Assembly: GCA_946902875.1 (NCBI GenBank)
Contig: OX336345.1
Coordinates: forward strand, 7,967,395 to 8,031,394
Direction: 5' to 3'
Origin: Nematopogon swammerdamellus
Lineage: Eukaryota > Arthropoda > Insecta > Lepidoptera > Adelidae
DNA: 64,000 nt
Shown: positions 43,297 to 54,390 of the stretch, piece after piece
How positions within the stretch are numbered: position 1 is the stretch's first letter
Layout: each line of letters opens with the position of its first letter
The notes under the pieces: model-generated
Told to the model about the DNA's origin: nothing
Seen by the model: the letters and a program-made list of their open reading frames with translations, nothing else
The model's database searches: none
Translations under genes and position numbers: made by a program

Positions 43297-43790
43297 GTGT
43301 GCGTTAAATGTGTGAGTGCATTGCAAGACAACCCACACGATGAAGCCTTAATCGAAAGGTTCCACGTTATTTTGCAGACAGTGGCTTCAAGAGAGCGAGT
43401 GGATCTTCCAAAATTCTGGAAATTACGTGAAGATACAGCAACTTTGCATTTCCAGTTATATCCGTGGTACTACATGCCCTCTAGCGTACATAAGTTGCTT
43501 GTGCATGAAACGGATATAATAGAACATTTAGAACTTTACCAATCGAGAAACTGTCGGAAGAAGCATCGGAGGTTAGAAATAAGGATTTCCGTAAATATAG
43601 AGGGAACCATTCCAGAAAAGTAAGTAGGACAGCGACAAATGAAGATATCTTGCATAATCGTCTCATGTCATCCGATCCAAAACCTATTTCTCTAAGGCCA
43701 TGAATGGCCAAACAACGGAGAATGGAAGTCTCACCAAGAGCAATCGAGCTTTTGGTATCTCTTACCCGCCCGATTTAGAATTTATTTGTA
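43297..43790 (+). pseudogene. Transib/RAG1-like transposase C-terminal region, left arm
   Basis: The frame 43297-43623 encodes ALQDNPHDEALIERFHVIL, YPWYYMPSSVHKLL and HETDIIEHLEL, then loses frame. The other frames continue with an SEEASE-type segment and RKVSRTATNEDI. In RAG1 and Transib the catalytic Glu sits in a similar block before a basic RKxSR-like helix. Only the C-terminal third is present and it is frameshifted. Confidence 0.65.
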
Positions 43791-44414
43791 TAAATGATTG
43801 ATTAATATTTTTTTATTATATATATATATAGTTATATATAGTTGTTACTTGCATAATCTTCTCAAGCCATCCGATCTAAAACTTACTTCTCTAAGACCAA
43901 GAATGGCCAAACAACGGAGAATGGATCTCTCACCAAGAGCAATCATAAATAAATAAATTCGTAATACATTCGAAGACGTGAGTGGACGAAGGTACTATGT
44001 AAAATTTTTTTAGAAATGCATTTTTTACCGTAGATGAAGGTGTTATGTGCCGAGTAATCAAGTGGCACTGACAGAAAATCCGAAATCACGACGGAAATAG
44101 GAGTTATTCAAGTGGTGAAGGTGTTATGGTCATAAAACACCTTATTCCAGTTTGATCATCTCCAAAAATCATCTCATAAATTGAATTTTTTGTGCATGAT
44201 GAGAGAGCTGTGTGTACAAAACACCTTCATCCACATGAACGCATGATTTTGTATTAATGCATGGTTTTGTACGCTTTTCATGTTCATACAAAGTAAACTT
44301 AGTCAGTTAGTTATCAGGTATAGAAAAAAATGTATTCAAAAGTCAAAACTTTGACCTCATTTTTCTCAGCTTATTGTTTTTGTTACATAGCACCTTTGTC
44401 ACCTGATGTCTTCT

Positions 44415-44908
44415 CTAACTCGGGCGGGTAAGAGACACCAAAAGCTCGATTGCTCCTGGTGAGAAATCCATTCTCCGTTGTTTGGCCATTCTTGGCCTTA
44501 GAGAAGTAAGTTTTGAATCGGATGGCATGAGAAGATTATGCAAGATATCTTCATTTGTCGCTGTCCTACTTACTTTTCTGGAATGGTTCCCTCTATATTT
44601 ACGGAAATCCTTATTTCTAGCCTCCGATGCTTCTTCCGACAGTTTCTCGATTGGTAAAAGTTCAAAATGTTCTATTATATCCGTTTCATGCACAAGCAAC
44701 TTATGTACGCTAGAGCCTAGATAGAGGGCATGTAGTACCATGGATATAACTGGATATACAAAGTTGCTGTATCTTCACAAAATTGCCAGAATTTTGGAAG
44801 ATCCACTCGCACTCTTGAAGCCGCTGTCCGCAAAATAACGTGGAACCTTTCGATTAAGGCGTCATCGTGTGGGTTGTCTTGCAATGCACTCACACATTTA
44901 ACGCACAC
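44415..44908 (-). pseudogene. Transib/RAG1-like transposase C-terminal region, right arm
   Basis: Two overlapping frames (44908-44717 and 44741-44415) give DALIERFHVIL, YPWYYMP, VHKLLVHETDIIEHFEL, LSEEASEARNKDFRKYR, HSRKVSRTATNEDILHNLL and a C-terminal ALELLVSLTRPS-like end. The SEEASEARNKDFRKYR block aligns by eye with the SEGNESGNKLFRRFR block of RAG1 that holds the third catalytic acidic residue. An insertion near 44720 breaks the frame. Confidence 0.65.
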
Positions 44909-46044
44909 ACTGCACTAATGAGTCTCTCTCACTCACCGTGCACAGATAAATTAGAGTAAGTATGTATATATAACTATAGGTTTAAAATTTTTTTATATAA
45001 GATCAGAGTTAAGTACCCAAATGTAATCACCAGTGGTTTGACCAAACAATGTCGCCTATGAAACAGTCTTAGGGCCAGTTTAGGCGACAGTGTCCATCAA
45101 ATAGCTAGAACTAGCGGGTACAGTGTAGATACATCTGAGTATAGGTACTATTTGTCATGCGTCATGCATTCTATGTACAAAACATCTTTAATATTATGTA
45201 ACTCTGTCTCATTAATAAACACTTTTATAATTTTTTTATTTGATTTTACGACGATCTTTACGATGAAATAATGTTTTAAAATTAAGAACTTTATCTATTT
45301 GTTAGTACTTTTATATAAAACAATTATTTAGATTAAATCTATTAATGCCCTATGATTCTAGAAATTAAAAAAAAATTTTTTACTTACATTTTTAATTGAT
45401 TTTTAGGATTCACATAACTCGTGAACGGGCAACATTGGGCGCGCGCTGATAGTGTAGGATTATAGTCAATAAACCACAGAACAATGCTTAAATAGTTTTA
45501 AAGCAAGACCTGTCAAGACTTGGCCGAAACGGAGCGTTTTATGTCTAATTCCATACATTAAAATTTGAAAATATTTTTTTCCTGGCAAACTATCACTTTT
45601 AGACGAAAATGTTTAATGACAACTATTCATCAGAACGATGAGACCTATCGATCGGTGTTGTTAAAAAATGAAATTTGTAAAAAAAATCCCTATGTCCCTT
45701 ATATAGCAGTCTCGACCCACTGTGCGCCGCCTCCGCCTCCGCCATAGAAAAATGTATCAATGGAAAAATGCTAGGAAAAATGTTTGAAAAGCTCACGCAC
45801 GCGCGGCAACGGCCCAAAACTCAGAAAGTTCAAAGATAGTTCAGTGAAAAACCAATTACTCTGTAAGAGTTTGAATTTATTTAGATGATTTTTAATCTTA
45901 TTGGCTCTAAGCTGAACGGAGCATTTTTCGTATAGACGTATTTGTAACAAATGTACATTGTAATAGCAAAGGCATTTTCGAGCGTTTTTACCACTTTACA
46001 CCCACTTATTTTTCAGAGAATTTAGAAAATTACATGTATAAAAT

Positions 46045-46262
46045 TTTTTTTTATTGTAAGCTCGACATATGGCGCCGAAGCACCCATGAGGTGTCTAACG
46101 GCGCCCATGGACATACGGTCGTATGCGGGGGTTGCAAATGCCATGCCGGTCTAACAGGTGCTCATTCACGTCCCACTTGAAGGACCCGAGGCTGTACTTG
46201 GGGGGAAATATATGAGCAGGGAGAGCGTTCCAGAGTTTACCGGTTCTGTAAAGGAAAGATCT
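46045..46262 (-). pseudogene. Jockey/CR1-like retrotransposon 3' tail
   Basis: On the minus strand it matches the RT C-terminal region also present at 63996-63778 (KLWNALPAHIFPPKYSLG-type sequence), then GTCCATGGGCGCC and a poly-A (poly-T at 46046-46053 on plus). It is inserted in the right arm of the outer inverted repeat. Confidence 0.7.
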
Positions 46263-46400
46263 GCAGAATTGAATCTCTACTAACTATAAGCATATAAATT
46301 ATAGTTAATCAATAATCACTTATGGTTAGAATAATACGATGTGATGTTTGCCTAGTAGTACCCCACTTAAGAAGCACTTTTAGCACAGTTTCACCTATTA

Positions 46401-46904
46401 TTATGTTGGTATAGGTAATTTTTTTAATGTAATCCGGCAAGGGTCGCTGAGTCAGAGGGAGGCTAGGGCTGGCCTCCAAGTGTGCGGAGAATAGAACAAA
46501 AAAATGTAACAAAATCGTAAAACAAACTTATTCAGTTTCACGTACAAAATAGCCGTATTATTATTCCATACCTAACTGCCCGTACACAGCAGAAATTGGA
46601 CAATATTATATTGCATGCAGATACTCTTATGCACCTACCTACCTAATACTGCGGGCGTCGCGTCATCGCGTCAGTGCGTGAATGCATGCTAATGTCCTGA
46701 ATAAAATAAGTTAAACAAAACTGGGTAACTCTTCTGCGAGTGCGTCAACGGTGAATGATGTCTGAAATAGGGCTGATCACTGATGATAATTAAATTACAT
46801 TCCGGTTTGATATGGGTTTAGTTTTCTGATGGTAGCAATTATGGGGTTCGTGGTTTTTGTTATTCTTAAATCCCTAATCCAGGCCACCTGAACATGAAAC
46901 TTTG
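46401..46904. other. Intergenic; nothing recognised
   Basis: No gene or named repeat is visible. Confidence 0.4.
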
Positions 46905-47345
46905 CCTGGTGATAGCGCGAGGCAATCCGCTGACTCACCGAAGTAGTCGATATTGGGACACCGGGTGGGTGGCTAAGCTGAAATGGTAGTAGGCGGGGCA
47001 CGTCAGCCGACGAGACGGCGACAATTTTTTATTTTTTTTATAGATACTGATACGGTTCGCTACATCACCTACTACATCCGTGATGTGAGCCCACAACACC
47101 GGGTAAACTCGGTGCCACGTCAGTGCTTCCCTTCGGTCATGCCGGCTAACTGAACTGGACGGAAAACACAAACTACCTATTTACAAAGCAGCTTCCACCG
47201 ACCTTTCATTCAGTGCGGAGTGCGGTGGTAACAAAACAACCCGGGCGGGTTAAACCCTACCACCAGTAATATCATCATCATCATCATCATCAGCCTGTAT
47301 CGGCCCACTGCTGGACATAGGCCTCTCCCAAGTAATATAAGGGAG
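46905..47345. mobile_element. RTE fragment, SINE minus fragment and (ATC)n retrotransposon tail
   Basis: 46919-47025 repeats the RTE phrase CACCGAAGTAGTCGATATTGG...GGGCACGTCAGCCGACGAGACGG. 47040-47270 is a minus-strand tRNA/5S SINE lacking its head. 47273-47345 has (ATC)n and CAGCCTGTATCGGCCCACTGCTGGACATAGGCC, a very common insect non-LTR 3' end. Confidence 0.75.
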
Positions 47346-47429
47346 TCATATCCCTTCCCTCCCATACAGTTCGAGTAAACGGGTCCTAACTCCTAATAAT
47401 ACTGGCGGTTGTGTTTTCTTTCATTCAGT

Positions 47430-47795
47430 TCGGGATTCTTAGCGCGAGCCCGAATCACTTTTTTATTATTTGTTGTTTTACTTTAGAGTTTGCGCTATAT
47501 TCACACCAAGTTTGACGTCGTCGATACGACAGATAAAAACAAAAAAAAAACAAGTTTCTTATATGGGGACACCCCTTAATTTTTTACTTCTAGTTTTTTA
47601 TGGTATTTATTAGGATAACTGCCATAATAAAAAAATTGTGTGAAAATTTCAACCAGCTACCTAATAAGGTTCAAAAGATACAGCCCTTGTAGCCTGTATG
47701 TAGAGGTATGTACAGCCCTATAAAGGTAGGACAGACAAACGGGCAGGCAGGTAATTAGGCTTAGTAATAGGGTCCCATACGGAACCCTAAAGAAA
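47430..47795 (-). mobile_element. GGTTCCGTA/GGAACCCT dispersed repeat copy
   Basis: Right edge GGTCCCATACGGAACCCTAAA, internal GTGAAAATTTCAACCAGCTACC and AAGATACAGCCCTTG, left edge GCGCGAGCCCGAATCAC. Confidence 0.55.
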
Positions 47796-48473
47796 GAGAC
47801 TGCGTTTATAAACTCTAGAATTTTTTAGAATTATTTTAGGTCGTTCTTTCTTTATTTTCATTCCGCACAGTCATTTTGCCTATAGGCTTTTGTTTGCTTG
47901 ACATGCTAACAACAGCCTAACTTGGAAAAACATAATATGTTTCTCGTCGCTACATATTAGGTAGCGACCCTACTGGCTAGTTTCTACAATTTCCGCCAGA
48001 TGTCGGCGCACAAAGTTGTACACATGAAGTGCTTTTCTCGGTGGGCGCCAACGTCAATGCATTATGTTGCAAACAGATGGCGCCACCATGCATCAAAGTC
48101 TGAAATTTTAGTGTGAAAATAAAATTATGATATTCATAATTCGAACATGATGGGTGTAAATAAATGACCAATAATATGGTGTAGGTAAACACTGTAAACA
48201 TTAAACTGTAGCAACAAATAAACTCGTTATAAAATAAAGAAATATTGTAAAATTTTTAATATATACCCGAATGTTCTATTTCCTGAATAGTTAGAAGATT
48301 TATCTTAATACACAAAATTAATAGAAAACACAAAATTTACATAAAATTAATAAATACCTACACTGAAAACAGTTAAAAGGTCCAACAATGAATGTTATTT
48401 AAATAACTCTAAATTAAACTTTTTGACCTTGACCTGAAGGGCCTTTGAAGTATTAAATCATAAAGGGTTAGAG
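47796..48473. other. Intergenic AT-rich DNA
   Basis: CCGCCAGATGTCGGCGC and CAGATGGCGCCACCATG phrases occur near 47990-48090. No gene is recognised. Confidence 0.4.
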
Positions 48474-48800
48474 CGGCGTGTGGCCGAGTGGTTTGGGTGT
48501 CGGCTTCTCATGCGAGAGGTGTCCGAGGTTCGAATCCGGTCTGCGTATACCGATGAGTTTTTTCTGACGAAAAAATTTACGTGCATACCTACACCTGCTG
48601 CTTCACCATTCGGAAACGGTGTAAAACTGTAGGTCCCTTCCCTTGCCCCTTACTAGGTGGTAGGCTCAAATTGTAGCCGACTGGATTGGTGCCACCCTAC
48701 TGGATGTAAGATGGCTGCATAGGAGCCTCGGTTGTGTTCTCCTCTAGTCCAGTAGCCAGCAATCCAGGGAAGTCTCCGGTATGGCACCTACCTCGTCTTT
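48474..48800 (+). mobile_element. tRNA-derived SINE (Leu/Ser-like head), copy 2
   Basis: GGCGTGTGGCCGAGTGGTTTGG...GAGGTTCGAATCC head, then the same body as 35349-35768, 3'-truncated after GGTATGGCACCTACC. Confidence 0.85.
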
Positions 48801-49554
48801 CGTCGTTATTTGACTTTGCCGCTGGTTTTTACGTTACAAAAAAAAGTAGATCCACCCTTCTAACACCTTGTTATCCTCACCATACACGCTACACACCTCT
48901 CATTTATTAGTCATCATCATTCAGATTCACAGCCTGCAAAAACGTGAATAATGTACAAAGTGTAACTTTGACTTGTAGTCAAAAATTTAAACAAAAAAAT
49001 GTATGTATGTTTTGAATCTAAGTGAGTTTACCGACCTAACAATTTTGTTGGTACTAGACTAGTTAGACAAGTTTATCTTGACTCATCAATTCATCATAGT
49101 TACTGCTGTTTCCATACGAAACTGTCGATAGTTTCGTACCACAGTCGTGTCGAGAGAGCTTACCCGTGTTAGATGTTGTTTTTCACCGGTCGGCACAGTT
49201 CTCAGAAAGTCGTGTTGGGCGGCAGGCAGTACGTGATGGCATTCGGGCTTTCCGCTTCGTGTCCTTATGTCACTTGATCTCTTCTACTGTGATATAATAA
49301 TGAAATGATAGATAATATGGTACTACCCACAGAACACCTATTAATACACCTAGTAACTTCCAAGTTCCATTATCTGTGGTACTACCCGAAAGGTGGTGAT
49401 CACGAGGTGATTCTACACCTGAAACTGAACATCTTTTGTTCTACGACTTTTTATGTTGACAACTGTTTTGTAAATGTCAAAAATTGTTCAATCTTATGTG
49501 AGAAAGCTTTCATTCAGTTTCGGTGAAATCTAAAGAAGTAGGTACTACCTAACA
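48801..49554. other. Intergenic AT-rich DNA
   Basis: Short direct phrases (CTATTAATACACCTAGTAAC region) only. No gene is supported. Confidence 0.4.
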
Positions 49555-49795
49555 CTGTATGTAACACTGTGCATACCCTGACTGAAGAACCTTCTTGCAC
49601 TCTAAAATGTAACACTGTGCATTCAGAAGAGGGTTCTTCAGTCAGGGTTGACTGAAGAACTCTCTTGCACCCTCAAATGTAACACTGTGCATACCTTGAC
49701 TGAAGAACCTTCTTGCACTCTAAAATGTAACACTGTGCATACCCTGACTGAAGAACCTTCTTGCACCCTCAAAAGAGGGTTCTAGGTGTGCATGT
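49555..49795. repeat. Tandem repeat of a CACTGTGCAT...CTGAAGAACC unit, four copies
   Basis: The unit is roughly 58-65 bp: GTAACACTGTGCATACCCTGACTGAAGAACC and TTCTTGCACTCTAAAAT. One partial inverted segment (AGAGGGTTCTTCAGTCAGGG, about 49627-49647) sits between copies 1 and 2. Confidence 0.85.
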
Positions 49796-49949
49796 GTGCC
49801 CGCGATTTCACTCGCGTTAAGTCGAACTGAACAGCCAATATTAATTATATCCGATTGCGATCATACTTTTCCTGTTTCCCAGTGTTTTCCTTCACCGAAG
49901 CACTATTATTATCTTGGTGCAGTGCAGTGAAGTGCATCGAAACATAATT

Positions 49950-50189
49950 TTTTTTTTAATGGAACCTGACACGGTTGTTTACATCACCTACAACATCCGT
50001 TATGTCAGCCCAAACACCGTGTGAACTAGGTGCCAGTGCTTCCCTTCATTTCATGTCGGCTACACTGAACTGCAGGACGGAAAGAAAACACGAACTATTT
50101 ACATAGCCGTTTCGACCGACGTTCCATTCAGTGCGGTGGTATCAACCCGTGCGGGATAAACCCTACCACCTGGTAATGTAAGAAGGGAA
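49950..50189 (-). mobile_element. tRNA/5S SINE, minus copy, head missing
   Basis: Poly-T, ATGGAACCTGACACGGTT, through GGCTACACTGAACTG to ACCTGGTAATGTAAGAAGGGA, ending exactly where the palindromic MITE begins. Confidence 0.8.
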
Positions 50190-50376
50190 CAGAGGGCCTA
50201 GTCCGAGTTTACGTGACAGCTACGTAAACGTCAAATACCGATCGAATTAAGTTTTTATGTATGGAGCTCTCTAGTGGCGCCGCGGTGAGCGTATTGTGCT
50301 CCCATACATAAAACCTCAATTCGATCGGTATTTGACGTTTACGTAGCTGTCACGTTAACTCGGACTAGGCCCTCTG
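50190..50376. mobile_element. Palindromic MITE, about 75-bp arms
   Basis: CAGAGGGCCTAGTCCGAGTT (50190) through TTTTTATGTATGG pairs with CCATACATAAAA...AACTCGGACTAGGCCCTCTG (ending 50376). The 38-bp centre includes GGCGCCGCGG. No clear target duplication is visible. Confidence 0.85.
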
Positions 50377-50379
50377 TAG

Positions 50380-50605
50380 TTAGTTTTTATTTACTTTTAG
50401 CTGTGAGTATTTGCATTTATTTCCCTTTACGCTAACTTGCTCGACGCCCAACGCTTTGTTTATAATCACCGGCACCGCGTCTGATTTGCTCAGTTTCGCT
50501 TTCATTTGCATCTCAGCTTCCACAGACAGAGCAGCTGGTGCCTTTAATAGAGGAACAATGATCGTCACAAGTACTTACATAGAAAGTACTTGTGACGATC
50601 ATTGC
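50380..50605 (-). other. Unrecognised short open frame and hairpin
   Basis: A 62-codon minus frame (50568-50380) encodes APAALSVEAEMQMKAKLSK and ends KVNKN. It is not repetitive, but I recognise no family and no clear splice site. A hairpin (CAATGATCGTCACAAGTACTT and complement) occupies 50556-50605. Exon status is doubtful. Confidence 0.25.
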
Positions 50606-50887
50606 GTATTTCACCTGAAACGCTGAAACGAAACAAGTATCCACACCGAAGAATTTCATTTAAGTAATTACATGTTTTTAGTAATATTAGTTTTATATTA
50701 TGAATGGGATTTTTTTTATTTATTTAGTTTATTTTACATAATGTATAATTTTATACTTTCATTGCAATCGATATTTTCCCACGTACGGTACATACATATG
50801 TTTTGAGATAGGTAAAATTGTTACCAAAGCATTAATAGTTTATATTATAGTTTATATTAATAGTTTATATATTATGTTAATATCAGA
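50606..50887. other. AT-rich spacer
   Basis: Contains a short TAATAGTTTATATTA duplication near 50832-50870. No gene. Confidence 0.5.
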
Positions 50888-51275
50888 TCAGCCTCGGTAG
50901 CTCAGTGGTGCAGTCGGTCGACTATTATTAAGCACACCTGGGCGCGGTCAGTACTTGGATGGGTAACCGCTCGACCGTTGGAGGCTGGCCGTGGTTCGGA
51001 TTCCACGTTAAACTGTAGGTTCCTCGGTAGGTCCCTTCCTTTCTTTCTTACCTTACTAGGTTGTAGGGTTTATACCAGCCGGGTTGATACCTCCGCACTG
51101 AACGAAACGTCGGCCGAAACGGCTATGTAAACAGTTCGTGTTTTCCGTCCAGTTCAGTGTAGCCGGCATTAAATGAAGGGAAGCACTGACATGGCACCTA
51201 GTTCACGTTATGGGCTGACATCACGCATGTTATAGATAGGTGATGTAGCCAACCGTGTCAGTTTCCATAAAAACA
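50888..51275 (+). mobile_element. tRNA/5S SINE, full-length plus copy
   Basis: TCAGCCTCGGTAGCTCAGTGG, TATTAAGCACACCTGGGCGCGGTCAGTACTTGGATGGGTAACCGC in short phrases, GGTTCGGATTCCACG, and the tail GTGTCAGTTTCCATAAAAAC. Confidence 0.9.
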
Positions 51276-51689
51276 AATTTAAATTAATGTTCAATTTCAA
51301 TGTATGTAGGTACCTAAAGGATTTTAGTAACAGCCTGTGTATAATATCAGGTGTGTACCGCACGGCACGACACGCGCCTCGAGCGAAGTGTCGGCGCTTG
51401 TGTCTGCCAACTGGTGCATGGCATTGCAGATTCAACGCTGCCTGGCAGACTACATTAGATAGCGGCTAACATTTGTGCGGAGAAGGATTGATGTTAACTT
51501 ATGATTATGAAAAACAAATATTAATTTATTTAAAAGCATTAATTTATTATGGAACGAAATGTGCCTAGGTCCCCGACTAGGTAATATAATGTACATACAT
51601 AAATACATACATTCTACACGCTGTATCCAAACAATCGGAGTAATCAGAGTAAACGGTAATACAAATATGTGAATCGGTATTGTTTTTTA
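51276..51689. other. Intergenic; no gene recognised
   Basis: A GC-richer stretch (51360-51470) is open on both strands but resembles no protein family I know. Confidence 0.4.
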
Positions 51690-51950
51690 GGTTTCCGTAT
51701 CCCGTACGGAAGCCTATTACTAAGCCTACGCGCCGCCGTCTGTCTGTCTGTCTGCCCTACTGCTGAATCTTTGGAACCGTAATAGGTAGTCGGTTGAAAT
51801 TTTCACAGAATATGTGTTATGTTAAAAATAGAATCAAGAAGTAGAAAATTAAGTGGGGTTTCCATACAAGAAAAATTGTTTTTTTTTCAGTGTTTTTTTT
51901 TTGGTTCGGAAACCTCGGTGCGCGAGCCCGACTCGCACTTGGCCGGTCTT
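51690..51950 (-). mobile_element. GGTTCCGTA/GGAACCCT dispersed repeat, near-complete
   Basis: Left edge TTTCCGTATCCCGTACGGAAGCC, a (GTCT)n tract, TTGAAATTTTCACAGAATATG, and right edge CCTCGGTGCGCGAGCCCGACTCGCACTTGGCCGG in short phrases. The two edges are partly complementary. Confidence 0.7.
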
Positions 51951-52060
51951 TTTATGGAAACTGGCACGGTTGGGTACATCACCTGCAACAACCGTGAACG
52001 TCAGCCCATAACACCGGGTGAACTAGGTGCCATGTCAGTGCTTCCCTTCATTTCATTGTG
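51951..52060 (-). mobile_element. tRNA/5S SINE tail fragment
   Basis: ATGGAAACTGGCACGGTTGGGTACATCACC through GTGCTTCCCTTCATTTCATTG, cut off at the start of the next inverted repeat. Confidence 0.75.
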
Positions 52061-52600
52061 CTGGAAGAACCCTGGTAAATTACAGCACCACACCGACCAC
52101 CACGTTTCGCACAAGCAAGACAATTTATCAAGCCGCAAGTAAGGCACGAAGACCCACCTGCTGCACGACTTGATGCCTTGACACTGCCACTCATGTTGGT
52201 TTACATAACAAAAAATGTCGACGTCCGTATTGTAATCTATCATGATGAACCAAAGGCACTTTTGTTTCTCATGTCATATTTTATATCCACCTGTAATTAA
52301 AAGACTTTTTAACCCACACGGTACTTAGTACCGTGTGGGGCCGGTACTTAAAAATAATAGCCCCACTGCATCTCTCCTCGTGAATGTTGTAAAATGCGAC
52401 TAAGGGATAACGACGAGATGCCGTGCTAAAGGGCGACAGGTTAGCCACCTCTCACCTTGGCACGGTCCTTACACCGAGACATGCAGCAGGTGGGTCTTCG
52501 TGTTTTACTTGATAATCATCTTGTCCTAATAATTTGCTAAACGTGGTGGTCGGTGTTGTGCTGTAATTTAAAAGAGTACTTGCAGCACAACATCGATTAC
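52060..52600. repeat. Imperfect inverted repeat with an unnamed dispersed repeat at its centre
   Basis: 52070-52180 (TTACAGCACCACACCGACCACCACGTTT..., CACGAAGACCCACCTGCTGCA) is antisense to 52478-52575. The centre has the hairpin CCACACGGTACTTAGTACCGTGTGG (52314-52338) and sequence shared with 9251-9345. Confidence 0.7.
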
Positions 52601-53259
52601 TCTGCTTACCCCGCTGCTTGTCGGAATACAGCTTGTGGTATGGAATGTATGTATTTTATACGTTAATCAGGGCAACAAATTTCGAATCTACAATTCGAAG
52701 AATTTTACGTGCGTACCTAACCTACCCGTCATTGGCGAAGCCGGCAAAAAGCGGCCAGCGTAAGCGCGTCTTGCACCAACACGAGTTTAGAGTTAAATAG
52801 CGAGTTATGGATTTAAACGCGGTTCAAACGCGGTTCCCACATACAACGGGTGCTAGTTTAACGAGTTAAACTGGTTTATAGTTAAATTCGTGTTGGTGCA
52901 AGTGGGCCAGATGGCCGGCCGCATAGTGTCGGTAGACGGTAGATAGCTAGGACTTGCGAAAATCTAGATAGCACCAGTTATTTATGAGATCGTGACTGTG
53001 TGTGTGTTTCCTTTTGCCCATTGCCGGCAGGAGCGGTTGCGGCAACATCAGTGATTGCGAGAGATACGGAGTAGTAATTATTCTTCTAGCGTGGGTCTAC
53101 TCATGGGTGATGCTGATGATGAGTAAACCCACGCTATGTCACCATACCTGTCAAAAAAACCATGTTCATCTAAGTGTATTTTGTCTTTCTATAATGCAAA
53201 ATATTAATACTTGTGGCGCCATCTATTATTCAATAGCGCGAATGTGTACTAATCTATTC
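52601..53259. other. Intergenic; short hairpin at 53088-53136
   Basis: AGCGTGGGTCTACTCATGG pairs with TGATGAGTAAACCCACGCT. TTTAACGAGTTAAACTGG-type phrases occur near 52858. No gene. Confidence 0.45.
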
Positions 53260-53925
53260 TTAGCACGTTTCTTATGTATGGGGACGCCCTTAATTTTTTA
53301 CTTTTTACTTTTTTCTGTGAAAATTTCAACCGGCTACCTATTACGGTTCAAACGATACAGCCCTAGGACGGACGAACAGACAGACATACAGGGTTAAACT
53401 CTACCACCTAGTAAGGTAAGAAGGGAAGGAATCTACAGTTTTACGTGGATTCCAAACCACGGTCAGCCTCCAATGGTCGAACGGTCACCCATCCTAGTTC
53501 TGACCGCGTCCGGCTATGCGACCGATGATCGCACCACATTGATTTATATTAAATATCACTATCTCACCACTGAGCTACCGAGCGCGAGGCTGGGCACTAA
53601 GTTGTGTTTTATAAAAAAACACGCCAAGTGCGAGTCGAACTCGCGCACCGAGGCCAAGGTTCCGTATCGCCATGTCATGGCCAGCGCTGCTTCATACTGT
53701 TTTCGGTAGATGGCGCATTTTAGATTCTTGTATGGGGACCCCGTGAATTTTTAACTTTTTCCTTTTTTTAATATTTGTTGATATATCGGCCATAATAATA
53801 ACACATATTCTGTGAAAATTTCAACCGGCTACTTATTATGGTTCAAGAGATACAGCCCTCGGACAGACAGACGGACAGACAGACGGCGTAGGCATCCGTA
53901 TGAATACGGAACCCTAAATATATAT
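53260..53925. mobile_element. Two GGTTCCGTA/GGAACCCT repeats around a minus-strand SINE
   Basis: 53270-53390 and 53625-53925 carry the AAATTTCAACCGGCTAC and GATACAGCCCT signatures; the second has both edges (GAGTCGAACTCGCGCACCGAGG and ATACGGAACCCTAAA). Between them, 53396-53600 is a minus-strand tRNA/5S SINE head half, including GGTCACCCATCC and CACTGAGCTACCGAG. Confidence 0.75.
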
Positions 53926-54229
53926 TAACGACACTAAAATATTTCCTGAATCTATAGAACAATAAAACATATTTTCAAGTAATAACGTGGTAATAACTGA
54001 TTCCAAGAGTAAAATAAACTTTCTCGGTAGTTAGTAGCGTAAAGAGATTTGACATTTGAGTGAGCAAGTGAAAGTGTGAGTTCATGGTCAGGTGGTTACT
54101 TGAGACAATGAGATCTCCTCTGCAACACGAGTACCAGCACAGCAAGTAGGTACTTACATACTGATACTCACCGTGGATAAATTCATTACAAGAATATGCA
54201 ATAATGTAATATTTTTAGGGGCGTCTGTT
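53926..54229. other. AT-rich intergenic DNA
   Basis: No feature is recognised. Confidence 0.5.
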
Positions 54230-54279
54230 TCGATTTCCACGTAAAACTGTAGGCACCTGTAGGTCCTTCGCGCGAATTG

Positions 54280-54322
<43 letters not shown>

Positions 54323-54390
54323 CGCACCGCACTGAATTAAAGGTCGGTTGAAGCGGCTATGTAAATAGTTAGTTAGTATCTTCCGTTTAC
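54230..54390 (+). mobile_element. SINE fragment with an expanded (CCG)n tract
   Basis: TTTCGATTCCACGTAAAACTGTAGG and GCACCGCACTGAATTAAAGGTCGG belong to the tRNA/5S SINE. Where other copies have TTGGTACCACCGCACTG, this one has about 12 CCG units (54283-54320). Confidence 0.75.

Larger units (their letters stand above)
42483..45724. mobile_element. Transib/RAG1-like foldback element 2, 5-bp target duplication CGCCG
   Basis: It begins CACAGTGGGTCGAGACTGC at 42483 and ends with the complement ...GACCCACTGTG at 45724. CGCCG lies immediately outside on both sides (42478-42482, 45725-45729). Inverted arms of about 1.3 kb (42483-43780 and about 44411-45724) each contain the same transposase C-terminal region, read inward. 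The centre has an extra direct copy of that 3' region (43848-43945). Known: Transib elements have CACAATG-type ends and 5-bp GC-rich duplications. Confidence 0.8.
42205..46400. repeat. Outer inverted repeat surrounding the Transib-like insertion
   Basis: Left flank 42205-42430 pairs with 45975-46035 plus 46262-46400. Shared landmarks are ACTAGGCAAACATCAC, CTCTGAAAAATAAGTGGGTG and AGTGGTAAAAACG. The right arm is itself interrupted by a retrotransposon tail (46045-46262). It is an older inverted-repeat element that later received a Transib-like insertion. Confidence 0.6.

Noticed and set aside
49555..49795. Additional Transib/RSS-like sites (CACTGTG occurs four times)
   Set aside because: The heptamer is just part of each tandem unit. 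There are no inverted ends or target duplications here.
50888..51010. 5S rRNA gene
   Set aside because: Only the internal-promoter-like part matches. The flanks are the SINE body, and the same unit occurs many times with SINE structure.
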